A stretch of 64,000 bases of DNA from Chloroflexota bacterium (GTDB lineage Bacteria; Chloroflexota; UBA11872). Positions within the stretch are counted from its first letter, which is position 1, and each line of letters opens with the position of its first letter. Made by a program: the position numbers and the translations under genes. Below are positions 50,498 to 58,082 of the stretch, in pieces. Location of the stretch: NCBI GenBank assembly GCA_022824495.1, contig JAJDZU010000002.1:1-64000 (forward strand), in the 5' to 3' direction. The notes under the pieces are model-generated. The model had not been told where the DNA came from. It made no database searches and was given only the letters and a program-made list of their open reading frames with translations.

Positions 50498-52000
50498 ATG
50501 AACCGTCCCGCAGGCATCGAGACCGAATACGGACTCAACTGCGAGGGCTTTGCGGGCGAACCCGATTTCGCCTACGAGGCGGCTCGATTGATCCAGTCGG
50601 CGCCGGTTCAGGGCGCATTTCGCGGCTGGGACTACGTGGGTGAGGACCCGTACCGCGACCTGCGGGGCGGACGGGCGGATCGGCTGGAGCGGGATCCGCG
50701 CGACCTGACCGGATCGACGGACCGCAGCCGAGGGATGTCTCGCGACGAGCTGCTCTCGAACACCGTGCTGCGCAACGGGGCGCGGCTGTACAACGACCAC
50801 AATCACCCGGAGTACTGCACGGACGTCTGCCTGTCGCTGAACGACCTGGTGGCGCAGGACAAGGCGGGCGAGCGGGTGATGTTCGCGGCGGAGACGGCGC
50901 GGAACGCGAAGCTGGGTTATGGGCAGATTCGTTTGCTGAAGAACAACACGGACTACCACGGCCGCAGCTACGGCTGCCACGAGAATTACCTGACCTCACG
51001 GAGGATTCCGACGGACGATCTGATCCGGGTGACGGTGCCGTTCCTGGCGACTCGGCAGGCTTTTGCTGGGGCGGGTCGAGTTGGGATCGAGGGCGGCCAC
51101 CCGTTGCAGTTGCAGATGTCGCAGCGGGCGGATTTCTTCGAGGAAGTGACCGGGATCAACACAACGGCGCGGCGGCCGATTTTCAATACCCGGGACGAGC
51201 CGCACGCCAACGCCGGGAAGTACCGGCGGCTGCACGTGATCGCAGGTGACGCGAACCGCAGCGAGTGGGCGACGGCGATGAAGGTGGGGACCACGGCCCT
51301 GGTGCTGGACCTGGCGATGGAGGGGTGGCGGCCCTCGGAGCGTCCGACCGACCCGGTGCGGGCGGTGCGGCGGGTGTCGCACGACCTGGGCTTTGGCAGC
51401 GTGGTGGACCTGGAGCGAGGAGCACCGGTTTCGGCGCTTGACGTGCAGGGGTGGTATTGCGAGGCGGCGCAGCGATACCGAGGGCGGGACGCGGAGACGA
51501 CGTGGGTGCTGGATGAGTGGGCGACGGTGCTGGACGACCTGAGACGGGACCGTTTGCTGGCGGCGGATCGGGTGGATTGGGTTGCGAAGGAGCGCCTGAT
51601 CGTTGAGATGCGTGAGGATTTTGGGCCTGAGTGGAACGACGAGGATGCGCGGCGGGTTGACTTGGGCTACCACGTGTTGGATCCGGACTGGTGCGTGTAC
51701 GACATGCTGGTGGACGAAGGGCAGATGCGGCGGATCGTGAGCGATGCCGATATCGAGCGGGCGCTGACGACGCCCCCAGCGGGCACTCGGGCGGCGGTGC
51801 GCGGGGACGTGCTGCGGCGGTTCGGCACGGACATCAGCGCGGTGGAGTGGGACCGGGTGGTGTTCCGAAGAAACGGATACGACGTGACGCTGCGCTTCGA
51901 CGACGTCGCTGGACCCGAGGTGGACCGCCTGGGGCGGCTGGTCGGCGAGGCGCAGACACTGGACGGATTGCTGTCCGCGTTGGACGCGGAGGGAAGGTGA
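50498..52000 (+). CDS. dop: Pup deamidase/depupylase Dop
   Basis: A 500-residue carboxylate-amine ligase-fold enzyme that converts the C-terminal Gln of Pup to Glu and removes Pup from substrates. GIETEYG (6-12) is the ATP/Mg motif. NGARLYNDHNHPEYCTD carries the catalytic Asp (about 100). KNNTDYHGRSYGCHENYLTSR, MSQRADFFEEVTG, NTRDEPHANAGKYRRLHVIAGDAN and KVGTTALVLDL follow as in actinobacterial Dop. Dop rather than PafA is indicated by the FRGWDY loop insertion and the C-terminal PPAGTRAAVRGDVLRRFGTDIS. First of three tightly spaced genes (4 bp to pup). Confidence 0.92.
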   Translation: MNRPAGIETEYGLNCEGFAGEPDFAYEAARLIQSAPVQGAFRGWDYVGEDPYRDLRGGRADRLERDPRDLTGSTDRSRGMSRDELLSNTVLRNGARLYNDHNHPEYCTDVCLSLNDLVAQDKAGERVMFAAETARNAKLGYGQIRLLKNNTDYHGRSYGCHENYLTSRRIPTDDLIRVTVPFLATRQAFAGAGRVGIEGGHPLQLQMSQRADFFEEVTGINTTARRPIFNTRDEPHANAGKYRRLHVIAGDANRSEWATAMKVGTTALVLDLAMEGWRPSERPTDPVRAVRRVSHDLGFGSVVDLERGAPVSALDVQGWYCEAAQRYRGRDAETTWVLDEWATVLDDLRRDRLLAADRVDWVAKERLIVEMREDFGPEWNDEDARRVDLGYHVLDPDWCVYDMLVDEGQMRRIVSDADIERALTTPPAGTRAAVRGDVLRRFGTDISAVEWDRVVFRRNGYDVTLRFDDVAGPEVDRLGRLVGEAQTLDGLLSALDAEGR

Positions 52001-52004
52001 GGAA

Positions 52005-52181
52005 ATGCGAGATCTTGTAGTTGCCGGCCACCGTTGGCATGCCGAAACCGAGGCGCCGACGAAGCCCGCCGAGGCTCCGACGGAGCCGGCGGCGCCGGAA
52101 AAAGAGGAGGACCTGCGGGAGCGTCGGCGGCGGATTATCCGCGAGATTCCGGATCCGACGCCTCAACCCGGCGGGCAATAG
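52005..52181 (+). CDS. pup: Pup-like ubiquitin-analogue modifier ending Gly-Gly-Gln
   Basis: A 58-residue protein between dop and pafA, in the frame whose codons end at TAG 52179. It is hydrophilic, Pro/Ala/Glu-rich in the middle (TEAPTKPAEAPTEPAAPEKE), then basic (DLRERRRRIIREIPD) and ends PTPQPGGQ. The C-terminal GGQ and the position between a Dop and a PafA identify it as Pup; the Gln must be deamidated by Dop before ligation. It is very unlike actinobacterial Pup, whose acidic helix near the end binds the ATPase. The Arg-rich run before the tail recalls UBact-type modifiers of Nitrospirae and relatives, although those end RTGQ/E. GGTGAGG just before ATG 52005 overlaps the dop stop. Confidence 0.85.
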   Translation: MRDLVVAGHRWHAETEAPTKPAEAPTEPAAPEKEEDLRERRRRIIREIPDPTPQPGGQ

Positions 52182-52190
52182 CGCCAGCGC

Positions 52191-53687
52191 ATGGACGACA
52201 TCGTCTTTGGGACCGAGATCGAATTCGCGTCGGCTGGGGCGTTGCCGCCCGGGCAAGCGGCGCGGCTGGTGAAGTCGATCCTGTTCCAGGACCGTCGCTT
52301 CGGGTTGATCGATCCGGCGCCGCGCGAGTGGGACGAAGAGCCCGGAAATGGTGGGCACCTATTCAACGGGGCGCGGCTCTACCTGGATTCGGGTCACATC
52401 GAGTACGCCTCGGCGGAGTGCCGAACGCTGCGGGACATCGTGGAGCAGGAGAACGCCGCGTCGGCTGTCCTGCTGGACACGGTCGAACGCCAGGAGATGA
52501 ACCGGAAGCTGTTCTTCATCAAGAACAACACCGACCACCTGGGGAATACGTTCGGGTATCACGAAAACTATTCAATCGTGACGAGTCCGCGCAGCCGGGA
52601 AATGGTGCTTGGGCTACTACCTTTTTTGACGACGCGACAGCTGTATGCCGGCGCCGGGATGACGCTGAATCCGAGTGAAGCGGGCGGGCGGCTGCCGTTT
52701 CATATGTCGCAGCGGGCGGCATTCGTGTCGGTGGACGTGAGCCACCGGGTGCGGTTTGGCGGACGCCCGATCATCAACTTGCGGGACGAGCCGCTGAGCG
52801 AGAGCACCGGGCTGCGTCGGCTGCACGTGGTAGTTGGGGATGCGAATCAGTCGCAATACGCGACGGCCCTGAAGGTGGGGAGCACGGCGCTGGTGGCGCA
52901 ACTGCTGGCGGCGGGATGGAACCCCAATCTGTACCTGGACGAGGCGGTGCGGTCGATCAAGTCGATTTCGCGCAACCCGGGCGGGCCTTGGCCGGTGGAA
53001 CTGGTGGACGGTCGGACGATTTCGGCGATCGACGTGCAGCGGGCCTACCTGGCGGCCGCGACTTCGGCGTTTGCGGGCCGCGATCCCGATACGGATTGGA
53101 CGCTTGCGGAATGGAGCGAGTGCCTGGACGCGTTGGAGTCAGATCCCGAACGCCTGATTGGCAAGGTGGACTGGGTGACGAAGCTGTCGGAATTGCGTGA
53201 GTACGCAGACGACTCGCCGGAAGGCTGGGCGGACCCGGACCTGGTAAAGCTGGACCTGGCGTACCACCACGTGGACCCCACGGTGAGCCTGTTCAGCGAG
53301 TTGCAACGCAGGGGGCTGATGTACCGGCTGGTTTCGGGACCGGTGAATCCGCTGGCCACTCCGGACGGGACGAGAGCCGGAGCGCGGGGTCGGATTGTGC
53401 GAGCGCTTTCCGAGGCGCGGGCGGACTCGCACATCGACTGGAAGGACATTCAGCACAACCTGGGCGCGCTGGCGAGTTGGGAAAACCAGCTATATCTCGT
53501 CTATCAATACATCGAACACTGGCGGGAACTGGATGAGTTCGGCGGCTGGTCGTTCGTGCCATACCTCGTGGATTGGGACGGCGTTGGGGTGCGGGGCCAA
53601 ATATTCGAGATGCCGGATCCGTTTGAGACCTATGAGGATGAGGCAGAAGAGTTTGCGGGGGCGGTGGAGGAGTACTTGAGCAGCTAG
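52191..53687 (+). CDS. pafA: Pup ligase PafA-like
   Basis: A 498-residue carboxylate-amine ligase-fold protein, 9 bp after pup. FGTEIEFAS (6-14) is the counterpart of the GIENEYG motif. FNGARLYLDSGHIEYASAEC holds the catalytic Asp66. FFIKNNTDHLGNTFGYHENYS, MSQRAAF, INLRDEPLSESTGLRRLHVV, GDANQSQYATALKVGSTALV and SISRNPGGPWPVELVDGRT follow. It lacks the Dop loop, so PafA is preferred. It differs from actinobacterial PafA in having HIEY instead of SHPEY and in the shorter loop, in line with a modifier of different sequence. It would join Pup Glu to substrate lysines using ATP. Confidence 0.87.
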   Translation: MDDIVFGTEIEFASAGALPPGQAARLVKSILFQDRRFGLIDPAPREWDEEPGNGGHLFNGARLYLDSGHIEYASAECRTLRDIVEQENAASAVLLDTVERQEMNRKLFFIKNNTDHLGNTFGYHENYSIVTSPRSREMVLGLLPFLTTRQLYAGAGMTLNPSEAGGRLPFHMSQRAAFVSVDVSHRVRFGGRPIINLRDEPLSESTGLRRLHVVVGDANQSQYATALKVGSTALVAQLLAAGWNPNLYLDEAVRSIKSISRNPGGPWPVELVDGRTISAIDVQRAYLAAATSAFAGRDPDTDWTLAEWSECLDALESDPERLIGKVDWVTKLSELREYADDSPEGWADPDLVKLDLAYHHVDPTVSLFSELQRRGLMYRLVSGPVNPLATPDGTRAGARGRIVRALSEARADSHIDWKDIQHNLGALASWENQLYLVYQYIEHWRELDEFGGWSFVPYLVDWDGVGVRGQIFEMPDPFETYEDEAEEFAGAVEEYLSS

Positions 53688-53766
53688 GCCCGTCCAACGT
53701 CGAGATTTCGGACCGAATGCGGATTCCAGTCGCGCAGTTGCGGTTAGGCAGAGAAACGAGGCTGAC

Positions 53767-54723
53767 ATGCCGAGAGTCAAGTTCAATCCGCAGACGGCGG
53801 TTCACTTTCACGAGACTGATCCGGGGGTTGACTGGGCAAAGGACGCGGCGCCGGCGATAGAGTTCAATCCTCTGGTGCCAGGCAGTGGAGTGCTGACTCC
53901 CAATGTTGTGGCCCTGGCGAGCGGCGGGTACCGGATGTACTACACCGGGTTTGCGCCCGGCCTCACCAATCAGGAACACCTGGGGCACATCTTGAGCGCT
54001 TTCTCGCCGGACGGGTCGGTATGGACACCCGACGCTGGGGTCAGAGTTGACGTTCACAGTCCGCACGCCGCGGAACGGACGCTGTGCCCGGATGTGGTGC
54101 CGATGCCAGGCGGCGGCTGCCGGATGTATTACGAGGCGCGCCGACCGAATGCGCCGACGGTGATCCTGAGCGCGACCTCAGCCGACGGGCTGGACTGGGA
54201 GTTGGAAGACGGGGTGAGGATCGGCGACGGTGAATGGTCGTACGGGTCGCCGCGCTGCGTCTATTTCCCGACCGATCGGGGGCTGATCTACCGGCTCTAC
54301 TTTCACCACTACTCGTTTCCGATGGTGTCGGGTCTGGACGCACAGAATCACATCGTGAGCGCAGTGTCCCGGGACGGTCTCCACTTCGAAATGGAGCCGG
54401 GCGTGCGCATTGCCCAGGAGACCGAGCGGGAGACGTACGCCGTCTACGCCCCGGAAGTTGTTCGGCTGGGTGACGGCAGCTTCCGGATGTTCTACGCGGG
54501 TTGGGCCGAAGGAATCGACGGCGGCATCTTTACCGCGGCTTCGGACGATGGGCTCGAGTGGACGAAGACGCCCGAGCCGTTGCTGGACCTGGACGTCCCG
54601 TTGGACTGCGGCATGGTTTCGGAGCCGTGTGTGACGGAATTGCCGGACGGTCGGTTCCGGATGTTCTACGAGGCGCGGGACGGCGAACGCCGAGCACGAA
54701 TCTTGGGCGCGACCTCGGGGTGA
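53767..54723 (+). CDS. Five-bladed beta-propeller (glycosyl hydrolase family 32/43-like) protein
   Basis: A 318-residue protein without a signal peptide. The repeating unit is ...GGYRMYYTG...ILSAFSPDGSVWTPD, seen again as GCRMYYEARRP...SATSADGLDWELE, as SAVSRDGLHFEME, as SFRMFYAGWAEG...AASDDGLEWTKT and as RFRMFYEARDG at the end, giving five blades. Similar proteins are often labelled glycosidase-like; a catalytic carboxylate set could not be assigned. Eighty bp after pafA, so it may be the last gene of that transcript, which would be unusual company for a propeller. Confidence 0.78.
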   Translation: MPRVKFNPQTAVHFHETDPGVDWAKDAAPAIEFNPLVPGSGVLTPNVVALASGGYRMYYTGFAPGLTNQEHLGHILSAFSPDGSVWTPDAGVRVDVHSPHAAERTLCPDVVPMPGGGCRMYYEARRPNAPTVILSATSADGLDWELEDGVRIGDGEWSYGSPRCVYFPTDRGLIYRLYFHHYSFPMVSGLDAQNHIVSAVSRDGLHFEMEPGVRIAQETERETYAVYAPEVVRLGDGSFRMFYAGWAEGIDGGIFTAASDDGLEWTKTPEPLLDLDVPLDCGMVSEPCVTELPDGRFRMFYEARDGERRARILGATSG

Positions 54724-54912
54724 GGCGTGGGGTGGACTCTGCGGAGAGGCGCGGACCGCAGTTTTGCGAAGGACAATTTCCCTTGCGGACAGCACAGAGT
54801 CAGTCCAGTTGTCGCGCGGCAGAAGAATCCCCCAGAGCGAGCCGGAACATCGTTCGGACTCGCCCTGGGGGAGGGGCGGGGGCGCCGCTGTCGGGGGCAG
54901 CGGCAGCTTGGG

Positions 54913-55431
54913 TTAGGCGGGAACTTTGTCGAGGGCGACGACGAGCTGGTCGAGCTCGCCGGCGAGGGCCTCGAGGCGTCGGCCGCCGTAGCCACTTTCG
55001 ATCACGGCTTCGGCCTGCTGCAGCGCACCGCGGACTTCGTTCCACTTGGCGTGGCCGGCCTCGGTGAGCATGAGCTTGAAAGAGCGACGGTCGTCCGGAT
55101 CCACGTCGGCGGTGATCTGCTCGGTCTTGACCAGACGCTTGATGAGCTCGGACGTTGCAGCCGGGCTGCGGCCGAGTTCACGCGAGAGCTGGGTCGGCGT
55201 GACCGGCTCGGTGGCACCGGCGAGGAATTGAAGGGCCCGTGCCAGCGGCAGGGAAACACCAGCTTCGTCGCAGGCCGAATTGAGGTGACCGGCGAGGCGG
55301 TGTGATCCAACCAGCAAGCGGTGGATGGTGGACTCTTGAAGACTGTGATGACCATTGGCCGCCCCGTTGGCGGACCCGTTGCGATGCGCGGCTATCGGAA
55401 CACCTCTCTTGAGACATTGGGCCGGCGGCAC
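54913..55431 (-). CDS. MarR-family transcriptional regulator
   Basis: About 172 residues. Winged-helix core: QESTIHRLLVGSHRLAGHLN, TPTQLSRELGRSPAATSELI, KRLVKTEQITADVDPDDRRS and FKLMLTEAGHAKW. The frame is open from 55500, but a promoter at 55500-55528 and an operator at 55464-55491 lie inside that extension, so the true start must be downstream. GTG 55431 is a reasonable choice; TTG 55440 or a later codon is possible. Likely represses itself through the palindrome and may control the divergent fabZ. Confidence 0.82.
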   Translation of the reverse strand: MPPAQCLKRGVPIAAHRNGSANGAANGHHSLQESTIHRLLVGSHRLAGHLNSACDEAGVSLPLARALQFLAGATEPVTPTQLSRELGRSPAATSELIKRLVKTEQITADVDPDDRRSFKLMLTEAGHAKWNEVRGALQQAEAVIESGYGGRRLEALAGELDQLVVALDKVPA

Positions 55432-55463
55432 CCCTGCCAAGCTCGGCCGATTGGGGAATTTGG

Positions 55464-55491
55464 CGAGTTTGTGAAGGGATTCACAAACTCG
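55464..55491. promoter_or_regulatory. Operator palindrome of the MarR regulator
   Basis: CGAGTTTGTGAA (55464-55475), GGGA, TTCACAAACTCG (55480-55491): a perfect 12-bp inverted repeat directly after the -10 box of the minus-strand promoter. Size and position fit a MarR dimer site that blocks the transcription start. Confidence 0.72.
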
Positions 55492-55499
55492 GTAACCCA

Positions 55500-55528
55500 T
55501 TTATACGGTCTGGAATCGTTTTGCGCAA
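55500..55528 (-). promoter_or_regulatory. Promoter of the MarR regulator
   Basis: Minus strand TTGCGC (55523-55528), 17-bp spacer, TATAAA (55500-55505). The operator begins 8 bp downstream of the -10 element. Confidence 0.7.
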
Positions 55529-55658
55529 GTGGCAACGGCGGAAATGTGCGTTGGAACAAGCTTCTTAGGAACCTTTCTGAAGGCCGGCCGCCCTCCGCGC
55601 AGGTCCAGGACGCGCCTGTGCCATGCTGGCCGTCACCTCACTCCCAAAGAGGCCGCTC

Positions 55659-56117
55659 ATGTCAGACGCGCTGCTTGACCGCGACGGGATCGAAGCACTG
55701 ATCCCGCACCGGGAACCGTTCATCTTTGTGGATCGGATTGTCGAGTTGGAATACGGCCAGCGCGCGGTGGGGATCATGGACGATGTAGCCGCGCACCACG
55801 AGCACGTGCTGAGCGGGCACTTCCCGGGGTTTCCTGTGTTGCCGGGCGCGATCATCGTGGAAGCAGTGGCCGAAGTCGGAGGCGTGGCGGCGCTGGGGAT
55901 GCCGGAGAACAGCGGCAAGATTGCGATGCTGACGGGCCTGGACAAGTGGAAGTTCCGGCACCCCGCGCATCCCGGGGACGAACTGCGGCTGGAGGCGGAG
56001 GTGATCCGCTACCGGCGCGGGTTTGGCCGGGCGGCGGGCCGGGCGAGTATCGACGGGAAGCTGTGCGCTTCGGGGGAGATCAGCTTCGCGATTGTGGATC
56101 GGCCGGAGGGGCTGTAG
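55659..56117 (+). CDS. fabZ: 3-hydroxyacyl-[acyl-carrier-protein] dehydratase FabZ
   Basis: A 152-residue hot-dog-fold enzyme of fatty-acid elongation that dehydrates 3-hydroxyacyl-ACP. LIPHREPFIFVDRIVEL, catalytic His in SGHFPGFPVLPGAIIVEA (with the Glu at its end) and KFRHPAHPGDEL are diagnostic. ATG 55659 has AGAGG upstream; the frame opens earlier at 55623 without support. It stands apart from other fab genes and is divergent from the MarR gene, which may regulate it. Confidence 0.92.
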   Translation: MSDALLDRDGIEALIPHREPFIFVDRIVELEYGQRAVGIMDDVAAHHEHVLSGHFPGFPVLPGAIIVEAVAEVGGVAALGMPENSGKIAMLTGLDKWKFRHPAHPGDELRLEAEVIRYRRGFGRAAGRASIDGKLCASGEISFAIVDRPEGL

Positions 56118-56211
56118 CGAGACGCCACTTCGACAAAGGCTAAGCCGCAGAGCACGTCCGGCTCGCGGCTAGAATGCGCGCAGTCTCGCCCACCCACTGA
56201 CAGGAGCCTCC

Positions 56212-57189
56212 GTGGCGCGCGTATTGATCACGACCAGGATTTTCACCTCCAACCCGGCGGAAGCGGCGCTTGACGTCCTGCGCGAGGCCGGGCACGAACC
56301 GATCATCGCCTCCGTGCCCGGCGCCTACCTGAATGGTGAGCAACTGCACCAGCAACTGGAGGGGATCGCCGGCACGATGGCCAGCAGCGAGCCGTACACC
56401 GCCGATACCTTCCGGATGTTCCCGGACCTGCAGGTGGTCGCACGGATGGGCGTGGGCTACGACGCCATAGACCTGGAGGCGGCGCGAGACCACGAAGTGC
56501 CGGTGATGATTGCGGCGGGCACGAACGACACAACGGTGGCGGAGTCGGCGATCGCGCTGATGCTGGCGCTGGCGCGTGACCTGGGCCGGTACTTCGAGAC
56601 GACGTCGGCGGGCGGCTGGGTTCGTCCTCCCACCACCGAGTTACGCGACAAGACGATCGGCTTGATCGGCCTTGGCCGGATTGGCCGTGCGGTTGTGCAG
56701 CGGCTGCAGGGATTCGAGGTGGATGTGGTAGCGGCCGAGCCGTACCCGGACGCGGAATTTGTGGCAGAGCACGGCGTCGAACTTGTGGACATCGACGACG
56801 TGTTTAGGCGCTCCAATTTCGTGTCGTTGCACACGCCAATGAACGACCAGACGCGCGAGGTGGTGAACGAACGAACGCTCGGATTGATGCCACCGGGGTC
56901 CTTCCTGGTCAATACGGCTCGCGGCGGACTGGTGGACGAGGCGGCGCTGCGGACGGCGCTCGACTCGGGTCACCTGACGGGCGCGGCGCTGGACGTGCGA
57001 ACCAGCGAGCCGCCGCCTGAAGGCGACGACCTGGCCGCCCATCCAAAGGTGCTGCCCACGCCGCATATGGCGGGCGTCGCCGTCGAGTCGGTGGAGCGGA
57101 TGGCCATTGGCGCCGCCAGGAATGTGGTGGGCGTGCTGGCGGGTGACTGGAACCGCGAGATGGTGGTGAACGGGGTCTATCCCGCGTGA
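56212..57189 (+). CDS. D-isomer-specific 2-hydroxyacid dehydrogenase (phosphoglycerate dehydrogenase-like)
   Basis: A 325-residue protein from GTG 56212 with CAGGAG five bases upstream. VLITTRIFTSNP opens the catalytic domain; VARMGVGYDAIDLEAA, the nucleotide site IGLIGLGRIGRAVV, INTARG-like LVNTARGGLVDEAAL with Arg, and HMAGVAVES with the catalytic His position follow. No ACT domain, so not a full SerA. It shares a GTGA stop/start overlap with the HAD phosphatase, suggesting coupled work on a hydroxy acid and its phosphate. Confidence 0.88.
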   Translation: MARVLITTRIFTSNPAEAALDVLREAGHEPIIASVPGAYLNGEQLHQQLEGIAGTMASSEPYTADTFRMFPDLQVVARMGVGYDAIDLEAARDHEVPVMIAAGTNDTTVAESAIALMLALARDLGRYFETTSAGGWVRPPTTELRDKTIGLIGLGRIGRAVVQRLQGFEVDVVAAEPYPDAEFVAEHGVELVDIDDVFRRSNFVSLHTPMNDQTREVVNERTLGLMPPGSFLVNTARGGLVDEAALRTALDSGHLTGAALDVRTSEPPPEGDDLAAHPKVLPTPHMAGVAVESVERMAIGAARNVVGVLAGDWNREMVVNGVYPA

Positions 57190-58076
57190 CCGTCAGCGGT
57201 GCGCGCGACACACACCACCACCACGACCACCGCCACCACGAGCATTGCGACCGGGAGCCCGCCTTGGTGCCGGCGCGGCGGCGGGCGTTCGTGTTCGACA
57301 TGGACGGGGTGATGTATCGCGGCGGGAAGCTGATCGACGGCGCCGCGGAGGCCGTGGCGACGGTGCGAAACCTGGGGCTGCCGCTGTTCTTTGTGACGAA
57401 CAACTCGCGCGAGGCGCCCTTGGAACTTGCGGCCAAGCTGCAGCAGATGGGGGTGGACGCTGGTCCGGACGAGATCATCTCGGCGGTGGTCGCGACAGTG
57501 GAATACCTGAAGCGTTTGGACCCCACCCCGGACTCGGTGTTGGTACTGGGCGGGAATGGGCTGGCGGCAAACATAGAGGCGGCGGGGTTCCAGCTGGCTG
57601 GCTTCGACGACGATGGGCCGGTGGACGTGGTCGTGGCGGGGTGCGACTTTGGGCTGACCTACGACCGGCTGTCGCGGGCGACGCGGGGTCTCGTGATGCA
57701 CGACGCAGCGTTCATCGCGGTCAACCAGGATTCGTTGCTGCCGATGGCGAACGGACCGAAGCCCGGTGCGGGGGCAATTGTAGGAGCGCTGAAGGCCGCC
57801 ACCGGGATCGAGCCACTCGTGGTTGGGAAGCCATCTCCGCACCTCTTCAGCCTGGCGGCGGAGCGCAGCGGCGTGCCAGCCGAGGACCTCGTGATCCTGG
57901 GGGACCTGCTGGACGCCGACATTGCCGGCGCGAATGCCATTGGGGCGACGGGCGTGCTGGTGCTGACGGGGAGTACGACGCGCAAAGCCGCTAAGGCCGC
58001 AACGGGTGAGTTACGGCCGAACCTGGTGATCGATAATCTCTATCAGCTTCCGTACGACCTTCTGCTAGCGCCGTAG
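57186..58076 (+). CDS. HAD-IIA (NagD/phosphoglycolate-phosphatase-like) hydrolase with His-rich N-terminus
   Basis: A 296-residue phosphatase. HAD motif I is FVFDMDGVMYRGGKL with nucleophile Asp; motif II is FFVTNNSRE; motif III is VVGKPSPHLF; motif IV is VILGDLLDADIAGANAIG, with the second Asp pair slightly altered. The cap between motifs II and III is the IIA type. Unusually, residues about 8-20 read DTHHHHDHRHHEHCD, a metal-binding-like stretch not part of the fold. Start GTG 57186 overlaps the dehydrogenase stop by four bases. Confidence 0.87.
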   Translation: MTVSGARDTHHHHDHRHHEHCDREPALVPARRRAFVFDMDGVMYRGGKLIDGAAEAVATVRNLGLPLFFVTNNSREAPLELAAKLQQMGVDAGPDEIISAVVATVEYLKRLDPTPDSVLVLGGNGLAANIEAAGFQLAGFDDDGPVDVVVAGCDFGLTYDRLSRATRGLVMHDAAFIAVNQDSLLPMANGPKPGAGAIVGALKAATGIEPLVVGKPSPHLFSLAAERSGVPAEDLVILGDLLDADIAGANAIGATGVLVLTGSTTRKAAKAATGELRPNLVIDNLYQLPYDLLLAP

Positions 58077-58082
58077 GCGGGG

